A stretch of DNA of 64,000 nt from JAKZVK01 sp965261065 (GTDB lineage: Bacteria; Acidobacteriota; Terriglobia; Bryobacterales; UBA6623): positions 1,798,001 to 1,862,000 of the forward strand of contig OZ253444.1 of NCBI GenBank assembly GCA_965261065.1. Reading direction: 5' to 3'. The notes below the pieces were generated by a model, which did no database searches, was not told the DNA's origin, and worked only from the letters and a program-made list of their open reading frames with translations. This document shows, piece by piece, positions 17,695-25,523 of this stretch. Positions within the stretch are counted from its first letter, which is position 1. Each line of letters starts with the position of its first letter. The position numbers were made by a program, and so were the translations under genes.

Positions 17695-18324
17695 ATGGCA
17701 CGCCTGCTGGAATCCACATTTGTTGCCGGGCCGGCCGGGCCGTTGGAGGCCCTGCATGAAGCACCCGACGACGATGTGCGCATCGAGCGTGCGACCGTGG
17801 TGTGCCACCCTCATCCGCTCTACGGGGGAACCCTACACAACAAGGTAGTCTTCCGCTTGGCACGCGCGGCCCGCCGGGCGGGCTCGGCCGTGCTTCGTTT
17901 CAATTTCCGCGGGGTGGGAAAAAGCACCGGCAGCTACGACGAAGGGGAAGGCGAGCTGGATGACCTGCGCGCCGCGATCGCGTACATGAATGACCGCTAC
18001 CCGGGCCTGCCGCTCGCGGTGGCGGGGTTTTCGTTCGGCTCGCGAGTGGCGTTACGGGTCTGCTGCGGTGACGGGCGCATCGAGAGGGTCCTGGCCGTGG
18101 GCACGCCGGTGTTTCGGCACGATTGGTCGTACCTGGCGCATTGCGCCTGCGCGAAGTACTTTCTTCACAGCACGCGGGACGAATACGGCTCGCGGGAGCA
18201 GGTGGAGGCCGTGGTGGCCGCGGCGGCGGAGCCGAAGCACCTGGAGTTTATCGAGGCCGGCGATCACTTCTTCGCGAACGCGCTGGATGAACTGGAGGAG
18301 GCGGCGTTGCGGGCGATGCGGTAG
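17695..18324 (+). CDS. Alpha/beta hydrolase
   Basis: 209 residues, starting 14 bp after the yajQ-type gene. The oxyanion and strand regions VVCHPHPLYGGTLHNKVV and RFNFRGVGKSTGSYDEGEGE, the nucleophile elbow GFSFGS (Ser near residue 107) and a C-terminal GDHFF with the likely catalytic His are all present. This is the compact bacterial KTN/OsmC-like or CocE-type hydrolase group often annotated as alpha/beta superfamily hydrolase. It is cytoplasmic, with no signal peptide. Substrate unknown. Confidence 0.9.
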   Translation: MARLLESTFVAGPAGPLEALHEAPDDDVRIERATVVCHPHPLYGGTLHNKVVFRLARAARRAGSAVLRFNFRGVGKSTGSYDEGEGELDDLRAAIAYMNDRYPGLPLAVAGFSFGSRVALRVCCGDGRIERVLAVGTPVFRHDWSYLAHCACAKYFLHSTRDEYGSREQVEAVVAAAAEPKHLEFIEAGDHFFANALDELEEAALRAMR

Positions 18325-18348
18325 GGCCCGTGGTTTGGCGCCGGACCC

Positions 18349-19737
18349 CTATACGGGCCGGGGCTTGCCGATCTCCTGATTCGGGTCAACAAAAATCCAA
18401 CAGAAGGCGGCGGTGAGATAGATGCCCGCGATCAAGTACAGCACCTGGTTCCAGTCGCCACCGGTGCGCTCGATGTCGCCGATCATGAAGCCCACTACGA
18501 TGGGCAACGAGAGTCCGCCGAGGGTTCCGCCCATGTTCATGATGGCCATGATGACGGCGGTATAGGGGCCGGCGACATCCATCGTCGCGGCCCAAGCGGC
18601 CGGACCGCCGAGACCCGAAAACAAGGCGGCGAGCACCATCGCGCCAACCAGCCAGCCGGCTGAATCGGTCACCGAAGCGGCGATACAACATGCGCCGGCC
18701 AGGGTAAGGGCCGCAAGGGCGACTCCACTGCGGCTGATGCGCTTGCTGCCGGTTTTGTTGAAAAGGGCGTCGATCACCACGCCGCCCAATAGCGACCCGA
18801 AGACGACTCCGATCAAGGGCGCACTTGAAAGCATGCCCGCGCTTTCGCGGGTCACGCCATAGCCCTTCTCGAGAAACGCCGGGAACCAGGTCACAAACAA
18901 CTGGTATCCGGCCGCGCGAAACGCCGACTGGACGACGAGCGCCCACATGCTGAACGAACCGGCGATGTCGCCGAGATTAGGGGAGTCTCGTTGGTCGCCT
19001 CGCGGTGCGCCTCGATCCGCCGGGGGGGAGTTTGCCGCGGGCTCAGCTCCACCGGTGTCGGCGCGGATGATATCGAGCTCGGTCTGGTTCACCCAGGCGT
19101 GCTCCGCGGGCGTGGTCCGAAACAGGGCGTAGAAGCCCACGGCCCAAACGACGCTGACCGCCGCCAGCATCATAAACACGATGCGCCAAGAGAAGTACTC
19201 CATCAGGACCGCCGTCAGAGCGATCGCGATCGCCCCGCCGGCCGACATGGCGGCCGCGTTCGCGGCGCTCGCGATGCCGCGCTGGTTGAGCGGAAACCAG
19301 TCACGAACAACGAGCGCGGAGTTGGGGACAAGTCCGGCTTGCATGCCGCCGAACGCGGCCCGGGAGATCAGCAACGAGAGATACGAAGAAGCCGCTGCGA
19401 ACCACACGGTGCATAGCGACCAGCCGAGACAGAGCACCGGGAGGGCCAGGCGGGCCCCAAAGCGAGTGCCGAGCCAGCCGGTGGGAATTTGAAAGACGAA
19501 GTAGCCCACCGACATCACTCCCAGGATGACGCCCATCTCTTCGCTGCTGAGTCCGACGTCGGCTTGGATCGTGGTGGCCGCCGCGGCGATAGGGTGGCGG
19601 GTCAGGTAGGCCGTGGCCGAGGCCAGGGCAACCAGAATCATCACCAGGTAGCGCGTCCGGGTGGGCAGTGGATCGGATGCGGGCTGGGACCCGGTGCTCC
19701 CTTGCGAAGTCTGATGAGGGTCGGCGGTGGGCGTCAT
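18349..19737 (-). CDS. MFS transporter
   Basis: 462 residues with about twelve hydrophobic segments. The loop after the second helix has the MFS motif in GWLGTRFGARLALP, and the central loop is long and Pro/Gly-rich (about residues 235-260). The pattern of helices 1-4 (TAYLTRHPIAAAA, FQIPTGWLGTRFG) resembles the anion:cation symporter (ACS) group, which carries organic anions such as glucarate, galactonate or phthalate. The substrate is not certain; the nearby sugar-acid enzymes give only weak support for a sugar acid. Confidence 0.9.
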   Translation of the reverse strand: MTPTADPHQTSQGSTGSQPASDPLPTRTRYLVMILVALASATAYLTRHPIAAAATTIQADVGLSSEEMGVILGVMSVGYFVFQIPTGWLGTRFGARLALPVLCLGWSLCTVWFAAASSYLSLLISRAAFGGMQAGLVPNSALVVRDWFPLNQRGIASAANAAAMSAGGAIAIALTAVLMEYFSWRIVFMMLAAVSVVWAVGFYALFRTTPAEHAWVNQTELDIIRADTGGAEPAANSPPADRGAPRGDQRDSPNLGDIAGSFSMWALVVQSAFRAAGYQLFVTWFPAFLEKGYGVTRESAGMLSSAPLIGVVFGSLLGGVVIDALFNKTGSKRISRSGVALAALTLAGACCIAASVTDSAGWLVGAMVLAALFSGLGGPAAWAATMDVAGPYTAVIMAIMNMGGTLGGLSLPIVVGFMIGDIERTGGDWNQVLYLIAGIYLTAAFCWIFVDPNQEIGKPRPV

Positions 19738-19904
19738 CTCGTATGGTCTCGCGGGAGGACGCTCGAAAGGCCCGCGGACGAGACGACAATCTTATCACGG
19801 TCGCAAACAGAGAAAGCTTCCCAGAGCTGGCCAATGCAAGATGATCCTGCGTCCTGATGGACAGCGGTGTGCTGACCTGCCTTGACGGGAAGACCGGCAA
19901 CTAA

Positions 19905-21195
19905 GAATCCGTCACAAAATAACCTTGTCAATCTTGGGTCTTGCGGGGAAGGAGCGTGTAGTTCCACTCCCCGTGAAACTTGTCTCGGCGCAGCTTGAGG
20001 GCCGCCATCTGCTGGTGGGTGATCTTGATGCCGGTCGGATAACTGCCCGTGTCGAGTTCGGCATGGACTTGCAATCCCGTTCGCGTCGTCGTCGCGGCGA
20101 TCAGATTCACGATCACCTCATGGCTGATCAGCGGCTTGCCGCGCCAGTTCTGACTGATGTAGGAAAACAGCCGGTGCTCAATCTTGTTCCACTTGCTGGT
20201 GCCGGGCGGGAAGTGACACACCGCGATCCGCAGCCCGGTTTCGTCCGCCAGCTTCTGCAATTCCAGCTTCCACAGCCGCGGACGCGAGCCATTGCTGCCG
20301 CCCGCGTCGGCGGTGATCAGCAAGCGCTTCGCCTGCGGATAAGCGGCCTGCCCCATCGAGCGCCACCAGCGGCGGATCGTCTCGACCGCAAACGCCGCCG
20401 TGTCATGATCCACCCCGACGCTGACCCAACCCCGGTTGCGCGCCATGTCATAGACCCCGTAGGGCGTGGCCCGGCCCAGTTCGGGAATCGGAAAATCATG
20501 CACCCGCACCTTCTCCGGATCACCCTTCGGCCGTAGCTCCCGCCCGTTGTTTTTGAAGTCTCCCACCAGTTCCCGCTTCTTCGTGTCGACCGAGATGGCG
20601 GGCTGGCGGTGAGCCAAAAAACGCTTCACCTTGCGGTTAATCTGTTCAAACTGAGCGTTGCGGTCGGGATGCTTCGTTCCTTCTTTCGTCTTGCGGTTGG
20701 CTTGCAGGCGGTAATCCAGCTGGTGCAGCAGCTCGGCCACCATGCGATGACTCGTTGGGTGGCCCCTCCGTTCGAGTTCGGCGGCTAGCTTGCGGACACT
20801 TTTCAACGTCCAGCGCAGGGGGGATTCCGGATCGCCGCGCGTGAGTGGCTCGACCAGCCGCTCCAGCTCGCTCTTGAGAGTGGGGTCTTTCGTGACGCTT
20901 CGCTTGCGCCCGCCGCCCCGACGCCGGATGCGGCCGGGCGGAGGCCCAGCGGGCTCGGTTAACTCCTGGCGGCCACGGGCAATGACTTGCCGTGAGACCC
21001 CGGTCGCTCGGGCCACTGCCGAGATGCCGCCGCGCCCCAGGGCCAAGCTTTCCGCGGCCACCAGCAGCCGCCGCGAACGTTCATCGAGCACCCCTCGCAG
21101 CGCCTCATAACGACGCTTGATGGCTGCCGGCTCGCTCACCCTTCCAGAGTAAGTGAAAACAATTCTAGATGCAAATGTTATTTTGTGACAGTTTC
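19905..21195 (-). mobile_element. ISAzo13-family insertion sequence
   Basis: The ends begin GAATCCGTCACAAAATAAC (left) and, read inward from the right, GAAACTGTCACAAAATAAC: 17 of 19 positions agree. A 3-bp direct repeat TAA flanks the element (19902-19904 and 21196-21198). GA termini and a 3-bp duplication are what is known for the ISAzo13 family. Length 1291 bp with one transposase gene. Confidence 0.88.
19928..21139 (-). CDS. ISAzo13 family transposase
   Basis: 403 residues, intact. The N-terminal part has a helix-turn-helix region (GGISAVARATGVSRQVIARGRQEL). The catalytic part contains AISVDTKKRELVGDF, GVDHDTAAFAVETIRRWW, LLITADAGGSNGSRPRLW and GTSKWNKIEHRLFSYISQNWRG, the pattern of the Rhodopirellula-type transposase DDE domain. 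It catalyses transposition of the surrounding element, whose ends lie 23 and 56 bp away. Confidence 0.95.
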   Translation of the reverse strand: MSEPAAIKRRYEALRGVLDERSRRLLVAAESLALGRGGISAVARATGVSRQVIARGRQELTEPAGPPPGRIRRRGGGRKRSVTKDPTLKSELERLVEPLTRGDPESPLRWTLKSVRKLAAELERRGHPTSHRMVAELLHQLDYRLQANRKTKEGTKHPDRNAQFEQINRKVKRFLAHRQPAISVDTKKRELVGDFKNNGRELRPKGDPEKVRVHDFPIPELGRATPYGVYDMARNRGWVSVGVDHDTAAFAVETIRRWWRSMGQAAYPQAKRLLITADAGGSNGSRPRLWKLELQKLADETGLRIAVCHFPPGTSKWNKIEHRLFSYISQNWRGKPLISHEVIVNLIAATTTRTGLQVHAELDTGSYPTGIKITHQQMAALKLRRDKFHGEWNYTLLPRKTQD

Positions 21196-21570
21196 TAACT
21201 CTACCGCAAGCGACTGGGCGGTGCCTGCAACGCTTCCCCGATCGCCGGCGCCGGACGCATCTACTTCAGTGACATCGAGGGCACGACTTTCGTGGTCAAG
21301 GCTGGGAGGGAGTTCGAGTTGCCGGCCATAAACAGCCTCGGCGAGAGAATAACCGCTTCACCCGCTGTCTCCGGAAACGAGTTGTTTTACCGAACCGACT
21401 CCCACGTGTACTGCATTGCAGAGAAGGCCGGCCGGTGATGGGCTGAGACCGGCATGCGACAGATGGATACGCCCCGGGGACCGGGCTCAACGCGAAAAAG
21501 TCCCATCTAGGAAGTCTCGCGGCACCACCCAAAGCTTGGTCACTCTCAATTCCCAGATCGTTTTGGCCGA

Positions 21571-22601
21571 GCTGGGTATCCACTTGACTCAGGTGACCCC
21601 AAGATGTAGTGTAGGGCCTGGTGGAGGATTACCCGCGCGACCAACTCGAATTCGAGTCTCACTTTGCGAGCGAGGAGGCTTGCCGCGACTATCTGTTCGC
21701 CTTGCGCTGGCCAGAGGGTTTCCGCTGTCCAAGGTGTGGGCATGAGCGCGCTTGGCCGGTGCGCAAAGTGTGGTTCGAATGCGCTCGCTGCGGGCGGCAA
21801 ACCTCCGTCACCGCCGGCACGATCTTTCAAGACACACGCAAGCCGCTGCGGCTGTGGTTCCGGGCGATGTGGACCATCACCACGCAGAAGAATGGGGCCA
21901 GCGCCCTGGGTCTACAGCGCGTTCTGGGACTGGGCAGTTACCAAACCGCCTGGCCTTGGATGCACAAGCTGAGGCGAGCGATGGTGCGCCCGGGGCGGGA
22001 GCGATTGACGGGCCTCGTCGAGGTCGATGAGACCTACTGGGGCGCTGAAGAAGAAGGGGTAATCGGCCGGCAGACCGAGCGTAAAGCGTTGATTGCAGTC
22101 GCCGCGGAAGAGAGAGGCACCGGGCTGGGGCGCATCCGCATGCAGCGCGTTCAGAACGCCTCGGCGGCCAGTTTGATGCCCTTCGTCGAGGAGTCGGTCG
22201 AGCCGGGCAGCGTGGTTGTTACCGACAACTGGTCGGGCTACGATCCGCTCAAGAAGAAGGACTACCAGCGTCGTATCATCTCGATTAACAACCGCCGCGA
22301 GCAGGCCTCGCAGCTACTGCCGAGGGTGCACTTGGCGATCTCGCTACTCAAGCGCTGGATGCTGGGCACGCATCAGGGGGCGGTCAGCCACGAGCATCTG
22401 GACTACTATCTCGACGAGTTCGTGTTCCGCTTCAATCGGCGCAGATCACGCAGTCGGGGCAAGCTCTTCTACCGCCTTGTGCAGCAGGCCATGGCGGTGG
22501 AGCCGACGCCGTACCGCTCGATCGTCGCCGATTGGGACGCTAAGACGCTGTGAGCCCAACTACAAGATGTTGGGGTCACCTGAGTCAAGTGGATACCCGG
22601 C
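21571..22601 (+). mobile_element. IS1595-family element, copy 1
   Basis: 1031 bp with inverted ends GCTGGGTATCCACTTGACTC (left) and GCCGGGTATCCACTTGACTC (right, read inward), continuing AGGTGACCCCAA. Flanked by the 8-bp direct repeat TTGGCCGA (21563-21570 and 22602-22609). An 8-bp duplication is usual for IS1595. Confidence 0.95.
21621..22553 (+). CDS. IS1595 family transposase, copy 1
   Basis: 310 residues from GTG 21621. An N-terminal zinc ribbon (CPRCGHERAW...CARCGRQ) is followed by the ISXO2-like catalytic domain with VEVDETYWGAEEEG, VVTDNWSGYDPLK and SHEHLDYYLDEFVFRFNRR. Intact. TTGACT (21584-21589) and TAGTGT (21607-21612), 17 bp apart inside the left end, could be its own promoter, with the GTG only 8 nt after the -10. 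Confidence 0.95.
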   Translation: MEDYPRDQLEFESHFASEEACRDYLFALRWPEGFRCPRCGHERAWPVRKVWFECARCGRQTSVTAGTIFQDTRKPLRLWFRAMWTITTQKNGASALGLQRVLGLGSYQTAWPWMHKLRRAMVRPGRERLTGLVEVDETYWGAEEEGVIGRQTERKALIAVAAEERGTGLGRIRMQRVQNASAASLMPFVEESVEPGSVVVTDNWSGYDPLKKKDYQRRIISINNRREQASQLLPRVHLAISLLKRWMLGTHQGAVSHEHLDYYLDEFVFRFNRRRSRSRGKLFYRLVQQAMAVEPTPYRSIVADWDAKTL

Positions 22602-22681
22602 TTGGCCGATATCCGAGCAGGACGGGCTCTCTGGAACAGCACCGGGAGCACTCCAAGGGGTCATCCGGGCCTAAGACGGCC

Positions 22682-22816
22682 ATGGCGGCCCGCATGAAGA
22701 CGAGCCGACGCGCCCTGGACCGTCTACTCGATCCCTGCAACACCAGCGTAACGCTGCACACGATGCAGAAGGCTGCAGCGGCCCTCGGCCGCAAGATTCG
22801 CCTCCAACTCGTGTAG
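22682..22816 (+). pseudogene. Remnant of a HigA/XRE-type antitoxin gene
   Basis: Nt 22682-22816 encode a short peptide (MAARMKTSRRALDRLLDP, then NTSVTLHTMQKAAAALGRK and an LQLV end) that matches the C-terminal helix-turn-helix half of the small XRE-like antitoxins paired with HigB/Gp49-type toxins. The N-terminal half is not recognisable upstream, even after removing IS1595 copy 1 and one target duplication, so the gene appears decayed. No toxin gene is next to it. Confidence 0.6.
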
Positions 22817-22893
22817 CCGCGGAAGCCAACCCGGAGCGGGAGTCCGATTCTAGCCAGTCGTGCAACGCAGCAGTCCCTCGCTCAGCCACGCGG

Positions 22894-22921
22894 CCCCCCC
22901 CCCCCCCCCCCGGGGGGGGGG
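22894..22921. repeat. C18G10 homopolymer tract
   Basis: Eighteen C followed by ten G, a potential perfect hairpin of ten base pairs. Located between the antitoxin remnant and IS1595 copy 2. Could be real or an assembly artefact; its exact length should not be trusted. Confidence 0.7.
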
Positions 22922-22989
22922 CGACCCAATCAACCACCCTGCGCATAGGCCTCGGGACACCCTCCCCGCGTTCGCAAGGCATAATGGAA

Positions 22990-24020
22990 GCCTGGTATCC
23001 ACTTGACTCAGGTGACCCCAACATCTTGTAGTTGGGCTCACAGCGTCTTAGCGTCCCAATCGGCGACGATCGAGCGGTACGGCGTCGGCTCCACCGCCAT
23101 GGCCTGCTGCACAAGGCGGTAGAAGAGCTTGCCCCGACTGCGTGATCTGCGCCGATTGAAGCGGAACACGAACTCGTCGAGATAGTAGTCCAGATGCTCG
23201 TGGCTGACCGCCCCCTGATGCGTGCCCAGCATCCAGCGCTTGAGTAGCGAGATCGCCAAGTGCACCCTCGGCAGTAGCTGCGAGGCTTGCTCGCGGCGGT
23301 TGTTAATCGAGATGATACGACGCTGGTAGTCCTTCTTCTTGAGCGGATCGTAGCCCGACCAGTTGTCGGTAACAACCACGCTGCCCGGCTCGACCGACTC
23401 CTCGACGAAGGGCATCAAACTGGCCGCCGAGGCGTTCTGAACGCGCTGCATGCGGATGCGCCCCAGCCCGGTGCCTCTCTCTTCCGCGGCGACTGCAATC
23501 AACGCTTTACGCTCGGTCTGCCGGCCGATTACCCCTTCTTCTTCAGCGCCCCAGTAGGTCTCATCGACCTCGACGAGGCCCGTCAATCGCTCCCGCCCCG
23601 GGCGCACCATCGCTCGCCTCAGCTTGTGCATCCAAGGCCAGGCGGTTTGGTAACTGCCCAGTCCCAGAACGCGCTGTAGACCCAGGGCGCTGGCCCCATT
23701 CTTCTGCGTGGTGATGGTCCACATCGCCCGGAACCACAGCCGCAGCGGCTTGCGTATGTCTTGAAAGATCGTGCCGGCGGTGACGGAGGTTTGCCGCCCG
23801 CAGCGAGCGCATTCGAACCACACTTTGCGCACCGGCCAAGCGCGCTCATGCCCACACCTTGGACAGCGGAAACCCTCTGGCCAGCGCAAGGCGAACAGAT
23901 AGTCGCGGCAAGCCTCCTCGCTCGCAAAGCGAGACTCGAATTCGAGTTGGTCGCGCGGGTAATCCTCCACCAGGCCCTACACTACATCTTGGGGTCACCT
24001 GAGTCAAGTGGATACCCAGC
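22990..24020 (-). mobile_element. IS1595-family element, copy 2 (inverted relative to copy 1)
   Basis: 1031 bp, flanked by the 8-bp direct repeat TAATGGAA (22982-22989 and 24021-24028). Only 388 bp separate it from copy 1, which lies in the opposite orientation; both have matching own duplications, so they inserted independently and have not recombined with each other. Confidence 0.95.
23038..23970 (-). CDS. IS1595 family transposase, copy 2
   Basis: 310 residues, intact, differing from copy 1 by a few substitutions (for example FESRFA for FESHFA and QDIRK for QDTRK). Zinc ribbon and catalytic motifs are as in copy 1. Confidence 0.95.
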   Translation of the reverse strand: MEDYPRDQLEFESRFASEEACRDYLFALRWPEGFRCPRCGHERAWPVRKVWFECARCGRQTSVTAGTIFQDIRKPLRLWFRAMWTITTQKNGASALGLQRVLGLGSYQTAWPWMHKLRRAMVRPGRERLTGLVEVDETYWGAEEEGVIGRQTERKALIAVAAEERGTGLGRIRMQRVQNASAASLMPFVEESVEPGSVVVTDNWSGYDPLKKKDYQRRIISINNRREQASQLLPRVHLAISLLKRWMLGTHQGAVSHEHLDYYLDEFVFRFNRRRSRSRGKLFYRLVQQAMAVEPTPYRSIVADWDAKTL

Positions 24021-24030
24021 TAATGGAATT

Positions 24031-25128
24031 GTGAGGTCGATTAGCCACCACCGTACTTTTGACAGTGCTGCTGAGTGTTTGGCCGCCCTCAAGCAGCTTT
24101 TCGCGGGTCAAACGGTCACCACCGAGGCCAGGGGATTTCAGCCGGGCGGTTCCGAAGTTCGGAAGCCGAAAAGCGTTCCCAAGTTCTTGTTTCGCGGTGA
24201 GCCCGACCTTTATCCAACAACCCTTCCAGGTTGTTCGCGCTTGGCGAATGATGACTCCCTGGACTCGACAGATAGGGAACAGCTTTCCACGATGGTAGGG
24301 GCCATGTGCCAATGGTTGTCGAGCCCAGAGTCCAACTTTTTCATTTCGGAACACCACGCAGAGGGATTGTTGCAGCATCTCGGCTTGCCGACCAGGTACA
24401 TCGACTTTTCGGAAGACCCTGAGGTTGCACTAGCATTCGCTGTCGGTGGTCGAACATACACGGATGGGCGAAGGGCTAGAATCTGCCTTCTGGATGTTGT
24501 GCGGGGCAAAGACGAAGGCCGCGGGTGTGTCGCGCAGTTCCGCGATCACCTTTGGTGCGAGAGGGCCAGACGCCAGAAAGCCTACGGCTATGGACCCATT
24601 CGCTTCCAAGATTTGAAGGAGGGTGAAGCTTGCGAAGAAGTCGGTCTTAGGTGGTTCGAATTCGGCATCAGCAGGACTGACGTCGATCTGTTTGAACCGA
24701 GGTACCGAGCGTTGCTGGATGAGAACTCCGACTCATGTGCAGGGGTTCTTCGGGTGATGATCAATGACTACGCTATCGAAGCTGGTCCGCTACGAGTCCC
24801 GGTAGCCCAATGGCTGACGTCCAGAGTACCAACCGCACCGTTGATTGCTCGTATTGTCAGCTTCTATGAGGGTCAGCTGTCACATCGACCAAAAGACCTG
24901 GAATTCCTGCCGCCTAAGGACTATCCTTGCGATCCGGACGAGGAACGAAGATGCTCGGTGGAATGCTGGTCGGACCCATCGCGCTCGTGCTTCGAGGACG
25001 AGCCCGTCCCCACTCATGACAGGAACATTTGGAGGTTTCGGCAGCTGATCCATAAAGTTGGGATGGACCAAATACACAGCACGGGAGCCGATTCTGAAGG
25101 GACTTCGACGCCTGCGTCGTCGCCATAA
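24031..25128 (+). CDS. FRG domain-containing protein
   Basis: 365 residues from the GTG at 24031. The FRG domain is clear at about residues 45-240: FLFRGEPDLYPTTLPG, then HHAEGLLQHLGLPTRYIDFSEDPEVALAFAV with the conserved H(A/T)xGxPTRxxDxTxxPxxAL pattern. FRG domains (Phe-Arg-Gly) are widespread in mobile and defence-associated genes; the biochemical activity is not settled. The frame also stays open into IS1595 copy 2, but that is fortuitous. The insertion lies 2 bp before the GTG side of the target duplication and separates the gene from its native leader (CATAAT, then GGAATT, then GTG in the rebuilt sequence). Confidence 0.85.
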   Translation: MRSISHHRTFDSAAECLAALKQLFAGQTVTTEARGFQPGGSEVRKPKSVPKFLFRGEPDLYPTTLPGCSRLANDDSLDSTDREQLSTMVGAMCQWLSSPESNFFISEHHAEGLLQHLGLPTRYIDFSEDPEVALAFAVGGRTYTDGRRARICLLDVVRGKDEGRGCVAQFRDHLWCERARRQKAYGYGPIRFQDLKEGEACEEVGLRWFEFGISRTDVDLFEPRYRALLDENSDSCAGVLRVMINDYAIEAGPLRVPVAQWLTSRVPTAPLIARIVSFYEGQLSHRPKDLEFLPPKDYPCDPDEERRCSVECWSDPSRSCFEDEPVPTHDRNIWRFRQLIHKVGMDQIHSTGADSEGTSTPASSP

Positions 25129-25172
25129 GGCCGCTAGAAGAAGAACAGCGAATCGCTGCTGCTCTACTCCCC

Positions 25173-25394
25173 ATGAACGTCGGGCGCTGGTTCGTCATCG
25201 CAGGTCTCGTTTTCGTCGCAGCCGGACTCGTGTTCATGCTGGCGGCGAAGCTCGGTTTGCCGAAGATCGGGCGGCTGCCGGGCGATATCGTGTACCGCGG
25301 TAAGAACACGACGATCTACTTCCCCGTGGTCACTTGCATCGTCGTGAGCATCGTGTTCACCCTTCTGCTCAGCGTGATCCGGTGGTTCCGCTGA
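25173..25394 (+). CDS. DUF2905 family small membrane protein
   Basis: 73 residues with two transmembrane helices (about 6-27 and 49-69) separated by the family signature GLPKIGRLPGDIVYRGKNTTIYFPV. Function unknown; the family is widespread in bacteria. It starts 44 bp after the FRG gene. Confidence 0.93.
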   Translation: MNVGRWFVIAGLVFVAAGLVFMLAAKLGLPKIGRLPGDIVYRGKNTTIYFPVVTCIVVSIVFTLLLSVIRWFR

Positions 25395-25523
25395 CGCGCC
25401 AGACTGGCTGCGAGAGATGAAACGCTCGCTCCATTGGCGGTTTGCGGGCGCCGCGGTCTTGCTAGCGTCCGCAAGGCGGGCGACAGCGAAGCCCGCGTTG
25501 ATCGTCCTAACCCGCGCGGCCGC

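Larger units (their letters stand above)
19854..21438 (+). pseudogene. C-terminal remnant of a PQQ/beta-propeller protein, split by ISAzo13
   Basis: Left of the IS, nt 19854-19901 read LMDSGVLTCLDGKTGN; right of it, nt 21199-21438 read LYRKRLGGACNASPIAGAGR and continue to CIAEKAGR and a stop at 21436-21438. Together they are the closing blades of a PQQ-repeat (BamB-like) propeller, with the usual SGVLTCLD, LGG..NASPIA and ITASPAVSGN patterns. Upstream of 19845 the frame has a stop and no further match, so most of the gene was lost before or besides the insertion. With the IS and one TAA duplication removed the frame continues, but the TAA itself is an in-frame stop. Confidence 0.75.

Noticed and set aside
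21571..24020. Composite transposon or inversion made by the inverted IS1595 copies 1 and 2
   Set aside because: Each copy has its own matching 8-bp duplication, which argues for two independent insertions and against inversion or composite movement.
23761..25128. 455-residue protein starting inside IS1595 copy 2
   Set aside because: The first ~90 residues are antisense translation of the transposase; the real FRG protein starts at or near GTG 24031.
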